DNA of 45,459 nt from the NCBI GenBank assembly GCA_903925285.1, contig CAIYET010000249.1, forward strand, positions 1 to 45,459, written 5' to 3'. The notes under the pieces are model-generated. The model did not search any database, was not told where the DNA came from, and saw only the letters and a program-made list of their open reading frames with translations. The position numbers were made by a program, and so were the translations under genes. Below are positions 1 through 6,413 of this stretch, in pieces (the stretch's first letter is position 1; every line of letters begins with the position of its first letter). Source of the DNA: Candidatus Hydrogenedentota bacterium (GTDB lineage: Bacteria; Hydrogenedentota; Hydrogenedentia; Hydrogenedentales; SLHB01).

Positions 1-384
1 AAATTCAGTTGAGGCGACAACTTTCCCAAAGAATGGAAGCTCTCTTATAAAGTACGCTAAATCCGGAAGATCCACAAGACCCTCATGACAAGCAGCAACG
101 CGAAAGGCTCAGAGGTCGTGAAAGAATTCGGCACAAGAGTACCGCTTAGTCGGTGTCTTTTTGTACCGAGATTGCACCTGTTCTCCTACCGGCTGAAGCC
201 AATGATACTGCGCGCTGTCAATTTCTTTCCACACTCTCAGTATAAAAACAACAGGAAGGGAACTGCAATGGCGCACAGGACACGGATCATTACGCGGGTA
301 CTTTTAGCCGATTGAAAACGCCCATATCTCTGTCGCCTGCATTCATTCGAAGGCGCTGAGTCGGCCCGCTTCACCATTCGCGAG
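1..384. other. No supported gene; left-edge intergenic DNA
   Basis: I see no convincing gene here. The base composition is more AT-rich than the genes to the right. A tiny plus-strand frame at 268-315 (15 codons) follows a purine-rich AGGAAGGGA but has no recognisable product. A longer frame through the same bases has no family signature. The stretch is downstream of the minus-strand isomerase gene, so it may hold its 3' end signals. Confidence 0.5.
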
Positions 385-1224
385 TCAGACGCCTGCTTTT
401 CCCATAACTCCGAGGAGGGCGCGTCCGGCGCGTTGGGCCGCTTCTTCCGGCCCAATCGTTTTCAGTTCTTCGTCGAAGGTTTCGACCGAGACGGGGCCGT
501 CGTAGCCCACGGTGCGCAGGGCGTGCAGGAACGCAACGAGGTCGATGACGCCGTCTCCCGGCAGCAAGCGCTTGAGGTCGAGCAATTCGTCGATGGGACC
601 GGGATACGCGTCGTTGATGTGTACGTGGACAATTTGTTCAGGCCGCAACTCGAGGATGTCGCCGACCGTGGCGTGCGCGCAATACCAGTGATAGCTATCG
701 AGTAATAGGCCGCAAGTATCTGGATCGATCTCGGCGCAAAGTTCGAGCATCCCCTGCATGTCGTAAACGAAGGGTACGCCCTTGGCTCGGGCGGTTTTCG
801 GCGCCACGAATTCGAGGCCCAACCGGAGTCCATGATCTTTCAAGATCGCTGCAACCTTTTTCAATCGTCCAACGTGCATCTCGCGGCACTCGGAGGCGCT
901 GCCCACCGCAGTGGGAGCGATCCATGTGGCCATGCCTCGCGTGCCAAGCGCTCTCATGACAAGGCACGAATCGGGCAGTTTCGCGAGGCCGACTTCGAAT
1001 GCCGCTTCATCTTCGCGGAAGTTCACGGGCATTCCACCATGGCCTATCACGCACCCGTGTTGCGCGCAGAACGCTTTCACGTGTTCGAGAGAAGTCCGCT
1101 GGACCCATGCGGTCCAATGGTCCGCTTCCGCATCGACCGCCTTGAAGCCGCATTTTGCAGCAAGCGCAATATAGGCTTCCGGGTCGGGAATCCATGCCGT
1201 CGCGGGGTTCAAACAAGGTATCAT
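385..1224 (-). CDS. Xylose isomerase-like TIM barrel (sugar isomerase/epimerase family), 279 aa
   Basis: This is a predicted cytoplasmic sugar-phosphate isomerase or epimerase of the xylose-isomerase-like TIM-barrel superfamily; the substrate is unknown. The family look comes from the strand-end motifs GLEFVAPK, LLLDSYHW, HVHINDAYPG and VSVETFDEE, which supply the usual Glu/Asp/His metal ligands in sequence order. The length of about 280 residues is typical. I chose the ATG at 1224 because AGGAG lies about 8 bases before it. A longer frame starting at 1251 would overlap the upstream gene's stop and lacks such a site. It follows the paralogous gene 1248-2144 by 23 bases, so the two are probably co-transcribed and act on the same sugar or inositol route. 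Reaction and pathway are not readable from sequence alone. Confidence 0.85.
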   Translation of the reverse strand: MIPCLNPATAWIPDPEAYIALAAKCGFKAVDAEADHWTAWVQRTSLEHVKAFCAQHGCVIGHGGMPVNFREDEAAFEVGLAKLPDSCLVMRALGTRGMATWIAPTAVGSASECREMHVGRLKKVAAILKDHGLRLGLEFVAPKTARAKGVPFVYDMQGMLELCAEIDPDTCGLLLDSYHWYCAHATVGDILELRPEQIVHVHINDAYPGPIDELLDLKRLLPGDGVIDLVAFLHALRTVGYDGPVSVETFDEELKTIGPEEAAQRAGRALLGVMGKAGV

Positions 1225-1247
1225 GTTTGTTTCTCCTGTGGCCGTAA

Positions 1248-2144
1248 TCATTTCCGTTGGATCTTGTTGGCCGCTACGATGGCCGATTTGATGTAGGCGA
1301 TATCCTGTTCGAGGACTTTCACGCGGGCCTCGCCGGGGGCAAAGTGGCCGAGGGACTCGTCTTCGAGGCAGATATCGCCTTGGTATCCGGCTTCGGCCAG
1401 GATTTGGACGACTTTGCAATGATCGATGTCGCCTTCGGCGATCGGCGCGACGTATTCGTCGTATTTCCAACCGCCTTCGCGCATGATTTCGCGTTGATCT
1501 TCGGGATACTTGATATTCTTGAGGTGCGTGTGCTTGGCGTAGGGCGCTAGGATGCGCAGGATGCCGTAGACTTCGGACAGCGGATATCCGCGCCAGTAAA
1601 AGTTGCCCGTGTCCATTGTCGAGCCGAGCCGGTCGGACCCGACTGTTTTGTAAACGTTGAGTTGGAACGCGAGGTTGTTGCCCTGATAGCCATGATTTTC
1701 GATACCGAGGGCGACCTTCGATCCTTTGGTGCGTTCGAGTGCCTCGCCAAGTCCGCGTGCGAAGATCTCGACGCGGGTCTCGAAATCGAGTTCGCGTTCG
1801 CGGTGCATGGCCGAGTCGATCCGCACCGCAGGCATGCCGAGAATATCCGCGAGTTCGATGGAGCGGGCGATCCATGCCGCGTTCGACGCCATGTCCCCCA
1901 CGCTGAAATCGCAGGCCGTCAGAAACGACGTCGGGCGAATGCCCAACGCATCGAGATGCTTGCGATAGGCCCGCGCATCCGCGTCGGACGCCAGCTTCAG
2001 CGCTTCTTTCGAGTCCATCGCCAATACGTCGAGGTCGTCCGAGAGGGCAATCTCGACGGCGTCAACGCCGAGATGGCGCATGCCCTCGACGGGACTCGCG
2101 AACTCGTCTATCGCCACCATACAATCGCGCACGGAACAGTACAT
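1248..2144 (-). CDS. Xylose isomerase-like TIM barrel, second paralogue, 298 aa
   Basis: This is a second predicted sugar isomerase/epimerase of the xylose-isomerase-like (AP endonuclease 2-type) TIM-barrel family. Visible family features are GIENHGYQG, STMDTGNFYW, THLKNIKYPED and DICLEDES, which give Glu, Asp, His and Glu at strand ends where the family binds a divalent metal. There is no signal peptide, so it is probably cytoplasmic. It is the first gene of a two-gene minus-strand unit with 385-1224. The proteins are the same size class but clearly diverged, which suggests successive steps or different substrates. The region upstream is a heptamer hairpin (2163-2213), so this gene may have its own promoter between 2144 and 2240. 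A CCCAGGAGATTGGCCC stretch just before the ATG supplies a Shine-Dalgarno. Confidence 0.87.
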   Translation of the reverse strand: MYCSVRDCMVAIDEFASPVEGMRHLGVDAVEIALSDDLDVLAMDSKEALKLASDADARAYRKHLDALGIRPTSFLTACDFSVGDMASNAAWIARSIELADILGMPAVRIDSAMHRERELDFETRVEIFARGLGEALERTKGSKVALGIENHGYQGNNLAFQLNVYKTVGSDRLGSTMDTGNFYWRGYPLSEVYGILRILAPYAKHTHLKNIKYPEDQREIMREGGWKYDEYVAPIAEGDIDHCKVVQILAEAGYQGDICLEDESLGHFAPGEARVKVLEQDIAYIKSAIVAANKIQRK

Positions 2145-2162
2145 GGGCCAATCTCCTGGGGA

Positions 2163-2231
2163 AGGCTGTAGGCTGTAGGCTGTAGGAAGCCTACAGCCTA
2201 CAGCCTACAGCCTAAAGCCTAAAGCCTTTTT
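2163..2231. repeat. Heptamer array folded into a perfect 24-bp hairpin
   Basis: Three and a half copies of GGCTGTA (2163-2186) face the complementary GCCTACA series (2190-2213) across a 3-base loop. This makes a perfect 24-bp stem. Two further TAAAGCC/AAAGCCT units and a T run follow to 2231. It sits between the broken response regulator and the isomerase pair, both on the minus strand. It could act as a terminator or mRNA-stabilising hairpin. The strict 7-base phase marks it as one of the heptamer arrays found throughout this window. Confidence 0.85.
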
Positions 2232-2239
2232 CATCTGGT

Positions 2240-2977
2240 TTACATCCTTGGTATGTAGGCTACGAGGTTGCGTGCGTTGATCCAGGCGAGGACATTCGAG
2301 CGACATGCATCGCTGAGGTAATCGAACTCGATCCCACATGCGCATGTATCGCCTTTGAGGCCGGACCTGACCCAGCGGACGGTTCCGGCGCCTTCGATGA
2401 GGGGCACTTCGGGGTCATCAAGGGCGAGGTGAAACCCGGTAAGCTCGCCGACTACGGACCTTTCCCCTGCGGAGGCCAAGGCAAACCCGCCGCGGCCCAC
2501 GTGCAGCAGGCGCTTCTCTTTTGCGCGCTCGATGTCTGGAAGATGCCGCTCGAAAATCCGCGCAGGCACTGCGGCAGGCCAATGCGCCCACCGTTCCTCC
2601 GGCGGGGCAAGGGCTTTCTGCACGTGGTCCACGAGCGCCTTGAGACTGAACGGCTTGGCGAAGATGCCTTCCGCGCCCTTGTCGTACGCTTCCGACGGCG
2701 CTAAGTCGGATTCGTATGCCGTGATGAAGAACACGGCTGGATTCGACGCGTTGCGCAAACGGATGCTATCGAGCAGTTCGATCCCGTTATAGCCCGCCAT
2801 GCGGATGTCGGTGATTACGGCGTTGACTTGATGGGATTCGACAATGCCGAGTGCGCTTCGTCCGTTGTTCGCTGCGAATACCCGGCTGCCTTACAGTTTG
2901 AACTCGAATGCAACCATGTCGCACAGATCAGGCTCGTCGTCCACTACGAGTACCGTGCTGTCTTTCAGTTCCACCAT
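2240..2977 (-). pseudogene. Response regulator: receiver plus PilZ-like domain, interrupted by an in-frame TAA
   Basis: Reading from the ATG at 2977 (AGGGGG 7-8 bases upstream), the protein begins with a canonical receiver start: the acidic pair in VLVVDDEPDL at residues 9-18. It then hits TAA at 2891-2893, codon 29. The same frame continues without shift through the phospho-acceptor Asp (VITDIRMAG, codon 57), FFITAYES and the conserved Lys in FAKPFS. A C-terminal PilZ-like domain follows (HVGRGGFALAS, then a beta-rich stretch ending CGIEFDYLSD). Everything except codon 29 is intact, so this is a recent nonsense mutation (CAA or GAA to TAA would do it), a sequence error, or readthrough. Re-initiation at the ATG at 2800 would give 186 residues lacking the phosphorylation site. 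The PilZ part lacks a clear RxxxR, so c-di-GMP binding is doubtful. No partner kinase is in the window. Confidence 0.8.
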
Positions 2978-3294
2978 CGTATTACCCCCTGCTCGGTTGA
3001 TTCTCGCCGAAACTAAAACTACTTTGCACAGGAACTTGCGCCGTAGAGTCTTTCCCGATTAGGTCTCCTCACACCGCCATACCTAAGACCCCTACACTTG
3101 CTCGCAAACGTTCCCACGATTCTCTAACCGTATTATGCCACGTTTCCATCCAACTTTCAACTCTTTTCTGGATGGAGGAGCTGGCGTGCAAGGTGGGCGG
3201 CGGGAAGGACAACCTCGGAATGGGAATTATGGGAATTATGGGCCGTATGAGACCAATAGGGCTTTCGCCCGCATAAGGTGAGCGGTCAAGACGT
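2978..3294. other. Intergenic region with nonamer repeats
   Basis: This is a gap of about 317 bases between the broken regulator and the M32 peptidase, both minus strand. It holds the regulator's ribosome-binding site next to 2977, a tandem 9-base repeat at 3220-3264 and a small GGGC/GCCC hairpin at 3259-3270. I see no coding potential. The promoter of the regulator and the 3' end of the peptidase transcript must lie here, but no clear -35/-10 pair stands out. Confidence 0.5.
3220..3264. repeat. Five tandem 9-base units
   Basis: The units in phase are ATGGGAATT, ATGGGAATT, ATGGGCCGT, ATGAGACCA and ATAGGGCTT. The first two are identical and the rest diverge while keeping the AT-G-GG core. A related set of three 9-base units lies at 36237-36263, so this is a dispersed nonamer family distinct from the heptamers. 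Confidence 0.7.
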
Positions 3295-4773
3295 CTATTG
3301 GGGCACGCCGAACTTTCTTTCGAGATATCGAACGAAGGGTTCCGCGTCCGGTTCGCATCCCGCGATGTCCGCGATGAGTTCGCGCGCCGTCTTTCGCCGT
3401 CCGTGGCGATGCACATGCTCGCGTAGCCATTCGCGCAAGGGACCGAAGCGCCCCTCCCCCACGTCAGCCCACAAGTCCGGCATCTCGCGTTCGATGACTT
3501 CCATGATTTGCGCCGCATACAGATTGCCGAGCGCATATGTCGGGAAATAGCCGAGCAACCCGTGCGACCAGTGGATATCCTGCAAACAACCGCGCGCATC
3601 GTCGGGCACATCAAGCCCCAAGTATCGTTTGAAGCGCGCGTTCCATGCCTCCGGCACGTCGCGCACGGCCAAACGGCCTTCGATGAGTTCGACCTCGATT
3701 TCAAAGCGCAAAATGATGTGCAGGTTGTACGTACACTCGTCCGATTCGACCCGGATGAACGACGGCTCGACGCGATTGATCGCGCGGTAGAGGTCATCGG
3801 GCGCGACGCCTTCGAGTTGGATGGGAAAATGCTGGCGCAATACGGGCAGATAATGCCGCCAGAACGGCAGGCTGCGTCCAATCGCGTTTTCCCACAGGCG
3901 CGACTGCGATTCGTGGATACCGAGCGACGTGCCTTGTGCGAGGGGCGTCCGCGCGTCCGCTTCGGATATTCCCTGCTCGTACAATGCGTGGCCGCCTTCG
4001 TGAATCGACGACTGCAACGCCGAAAACGGTTGGCGCGCGTCGATGCGCGTCGTGATACGCACATCGCGTAAACCCATGCTCGTCGTAAACGGATGCACCG
4101 AGCGGTCCTGACGCCCCGCCGCCATGTCGTAGCCCATGTCCTCGAGTACGCGGACCGTGAAGTCCCACTGCGCCTGCTCGTTCCACGGCACCCCAAGCCA
4201 TGCCGGCACGGGCGGATTGCCCCGCTCGGCGATCCGGCGCACGAGGCGGCTCTGTTTTTCCGCTAGGTCCGCGAATAGGACTTTCAATTGCCCCGCCGTC
4301 ATCCCACGTTCGTAGTCTTCGAGCAACGCGTCGTAAGGCGACTCTTCGTAACCGAGGTAATCCGCTTTGCGCCGCAACATTTCGAGCAACCGGTCGAAAT
4401 GCGGCGCGAACAATGCGAAGTCCGACGTCTCGCGCGCCTTCACCCACGCCTGAAACCCACGGCTCTGCGCCTCGGCAAACGCCTCGACCCACTCGATGGG
4501 TACTTTCCGTGCCCGCTCGTAGTCGTACAGCGCCACCTCGACGAACTTCGCGTCGTCCGGCGCCCCCGCCAGCCGCTTCAACATCTCACCCATGTCGTCG
4601 CTGACCTGAAGCCGGTGGGCCATTGCCGACAACGTCGCCAGTTGCCGTCCGCGCCCTTCAGCGGCCTTCGGCGGCATATACGTCTGCTGATCCCAGTCCA
4701 GCAACGCAATCGCCGCCTGCACATCCGCAATCTCGCCCAACCACGCCCGCAACAATTCCATGTCGCCGTCCAT
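3295..4773 (-). CDS. M32 family metallocarboxypeptidase (Taq-type), 492 aa
   Basis: This is a zinc- or cobalt-dependent cytoplasmic carboxypeptidase that removes C-terminal residues from peptides, of the Thermus aquaticus carboxypeptidase family (M32). The diagnostic motifs are present in order: DVRITTRI near 237, the metal-binding HEGGH at 258-262, HESQSR at 287-292 (supplying the third ligand Glu), RVESDECTYNLHI near 341 and GYFPTYALGN at 408-417. The length of 492 is normal for M32 and no signal peptide is seen. The ATG at 4773 is preceded by GAGGAG at suitable distance; an ATG at 4776-4778 is out of frame. It is monocistronic, bounded by intergenic repeats and, upstream, by a transposase remnant. 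It probably has a housekeeping role in peptide turnover. Confidence 0.95.
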   Translation of the reverse strand: MDGDMELLRAWLGEIADVQAAIALLDWDQQTYMPPKAAEGRGRQLATLSAMAHRLQVSDDMGEMLKRLAGAPDDAKFVEVALYDYERARKVPIEWVEAFAEAQSRGFQAWVKARETSDFALFAPHFDRLLEMLRRKADYLGYEESPYDALLEDYERGMTAGQLKVLFADLAEKQSRLVRRIAERGNPPVPAWLGVPWNEQAQWDFTVRVLEDMGYDMAAGRQDRSVHPFTTSMGLRDVRITTRIDARQPFSALQSSIHEGGHALYEQGISEADARTPLAQGTSLGIHESQSRLWENAIGRSLPFWRHYLPVLRQHFPIQLEGVAPDDLYRAINRVEPSFIRVESDECTYNLHIILRFEIEVELIEGRLAVRDVPEAWNARFKRYLGLDVPDDARGCLQDIHWSHGLLGYFPTYALGNLYAAQIMEVIEREMPDLWADVGEGRFGPLREWLREHVHRHGRRKTARELIADIAGCEPDAEPFVRYLERKFGVPQ

Positions 4774-4815
4774 GTCATGCTCCTCAAGGTAAAACCAAGC
4801 CGAAGTACGCGCGTA

Positions 4816-4836
4816 TGACAGGCGTCAGGCTTCTGA
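4816..4836. repeat. Short heptamer array (three units)
   Basis: TGACAGG, CGTCAGG and CTTCTGA lie in 7-base phase just upstream of the M32 gene. They share the CGTCAGG/TTCTGA words with the hairpin at 6363-6397. With only three diverged units this is the weakest of the heptamer sites. Confidence 0.45.
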
Positions 4837-4953
4837 CTACACTATACGGGTCTTCGCGAAAATCTGTGGGTAAAGTTCTGATAAATAGAAGCATTTAGAT
4901 ACCCTTCTGGTTTCTAAAACCGACCTTGACGAGTCGACCAAGCGGCGCACTGG

Positions 4954-5280
4954 ATGCTTATCACTACTGTACTGAACAAAGTGGAGAAACACAAGGGATT
5001 TGTTTTTGGGAAGGCGCGCATGAGCGCCGACGGATTGAAAGGTGCTTGCATAGAAATTCCGGTCAGCGCTCGCAAGAACGGAAAAGCGGTGTGTTATGCG
5101 TGGGAGCACGGCCATCGGGGTGGATGAAATCCAGTTTGGGCAGGGCCAGCAGAGTATCTGACGGTAGTTTACCAGTTGGCGGCAGCGCTCGTCAGTTGTT
5201 GTTTGCCGACAGGAACCGCGACAGTAAGGTTTTCGCGTCTTTCTTCGAAGAGATGGGGATGGTTTGGTGTGCGGGGATAT
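4954..5280 (+). pseudogene. Remnant of an ISL3-type transposase, deleted and frameshifted
   Basis: An intact-looking N-terminus starts at the ATG at 4954 (MLITTVLNKVEKHKGFVFGK, then an IEIPVSARKNGKAVC segment) and stops at TGA 5125 after 57 codons. This matches the N-terminal pattern of ISL3-family transposases. Directly after it, in another frame (5120-5152), comes VDEIQFGQGQQ, which resembles the family's catalytic-core 'DEIQ' block. EYLTVVYQL follows in the first frame (about 5152-5178), then GGSARQLLFADRNRDSK to FFEEMGMVWCAGI in a third frame (5178-5280). So about 100 codons between the N-terminus and DEIQ are missing, at least two more indels are present, and the C-terminal half is gone. 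I could not identify terminal inverted repeats. The element is dead. The rest of the gap 4774-5418 shows no gene. Confidence 0.75.
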
Positions 5281-5418
5281 CGGCAACGACCGAGGCTGTA
5301 GGCGTCGATGGGATTTTCTGCTTTTCGCTGGCCTCGCCGCTCCCTTCATCCCGAAAAGTAGACAGTCCCCTTGCGGCTCCTTTACCATGTCGCCGATTAG
5401 CGATGATAAAGGAGTGCC

Positions 5419-6390
5419 GTGACTCTTTCTAGGAATGCCATATCACCTGTCGATGCCGTGCTCGAGCGACAGGACCTTTGGCGCAAACGCTTGGCGCGCG
5501 AAGCGCGACAGGAACGCCGTACTTATGAGGACGGCCCGTATCCGGACAGTTCGCGGGTTGTCGCTGCGAAGTCGTTGCTCAAGATGTTGGGATTATTCGC
5601 GCGCGGTGTGTACAACGCCTCGAATCCGTTGCTTCATACGCGCGTCCTATCTTTCGATGCGCTGCCGTCGGCATTCGATGGGTTCCGCATTTTGCATCTC
5701 TCGGACTTCCATTTCGATGTTGGTTTTGACGTCTTCGAGTGGACCTGCGCGCTGCTCGATGATATCGCGGTTGATCTTTGCGTGTTGACGGGCGACTACC
5801 GTTTCAATCAAGGCGCATCGTGTCGCGCGGTATACGCCGGCTTGCAGCGTATTCTGAGCGTCATCCAATCGCGCCATGGCGTGGTCGGCATCCTCGGTAA
5901 CAATGACGTCGGCGCGATGGTCGAGCCGCTGCGCGCGATGGGTGTGCGCATGCTCGTCAATGAAGGCTTCGCGCTCGATAGAGACGGCGCGGCGATATGG
6001 GTTGCCGGCGTGGATGACCCGCACGATTACCGAACATCGAGCATTCCGGCCGCGCTCGGGGGCGCGCCCGATGGGGCTTTCACCGTGTTGCTCGCTCACT
6101 CGCCGGAACTCATCGAGCGCGCGGACGGATGCGGTGTGGACTTGTATCTCTGCGGTCACACGCATGGTGGCCAGGTCTGCCTGCCCGGCATCGGCCCGCT
6201 CTTTCTCAACACGCGTTGCGAACGCCGGTACTGTGCGGGAACATGGCGGTTCGGAAAAATGCAGGGATTCACCACTACCGGACTCGGCGCATCCACCTTA
6301 CCCGTTCGCTACAACTGTTCTCCCGAAGCCGCGATTATCGAACTGCGTGTGCAGAATAGTAGTCAGGCGTCAGAATGTTACACATTCTGA
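5419..6390 (+). CDS. Calcineurin-like metallophosphoesterase (YkuE-like), 323 aa
   Basis: This is a predicted dinuclear-metal phosphoesterase. The motif series of the calcineurin-like family is clear: LHLSDFHFD (Asp96, His98), LTGDYRF (Asp126), GILGNNDVG (160-163), LLAHSPEL (His227) and CGHTHGGQ (His247, His249). The GHTHGG ending and overall layout resemble YkuE-type enzymes that act on lipid-linked or small phosphoesters. One oddity is that the normally conserved His of GNHD is Asn (GNND), which could lower or change activity. The start is GTG at 5419, with AAAGGAG ideally placed before it. No signal peptide is seen; residues 15-45 are charged. The last nine codons lie inside the hairpin 6363-6397, so the C-terminal tail QASECYTF is encoded by a repeat. 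It is convergent with 6414-10391. Confidence 0.9.
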   Translation: MTLSRNAISPVDAVLERQDLWRKRLAREARQERRTYEDGPYPDSSRVVAAKSLLKMLGLFARGVYNASNPLLHTRVLSFDALPSAFDGFRILHLSDFHFDVGFDVFEWTCALLDDIAVDLCVLTGDYRFNQGASCRAVYAGLQRILSVIQSRHGVVGILGNNDVGAMVEPLRAMGVRMLVNEGFALDRDGAAIWVAGVDDPHDYRTSSIPAALGGAPDGAFTVLLAHSPELIERADGCGVDLYLCGHTHGGQVCLPGIGPLFLNTRCERRYCAGTWRFGKMQGFTTTGLGASTLPVRYNCSPEAAIIELRVQNSSQASECYTF

Positions 6391-6397
6391 CGCCTGA
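6363..6397. terminator. Perfect 16-bp hairpin made of heptamers, between convergent genes
   Basis: Five 7-base words, TCAGGCG TCAGAAT GTTACAC ATTCTGA CGCCTGA, form a perfect 16-bp stem with loop TAC. It overlaps the last codons and TGA (6388-6390) of the plus-strand gene and lies 17 bases beyond the stop of the minus-strand gene, so it could terminate both. No long T tract follows on either side. The heptamer phase shows that it belongs to the repeat family. Confidence 0.6.
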
Positions 6398-6413
6398 ATC
6401 TCTTATCTTAGCT

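Noticed and set aside
85-315. A 76-codon plus-strand frame at the left edge
   Set aside because: There is no ribosome-binding site at its start and no recognisable motif. Only its last 15 codons follow a purine-rich stretch.
4837-5432. Two overlapping open frames of 168 and 183 codons in the gap before the metallophosphoesterase
   Set aside because: They are explained by the frameshifted ISL3 remnant on the plus strand. Neither as a whole resembles a protein family.
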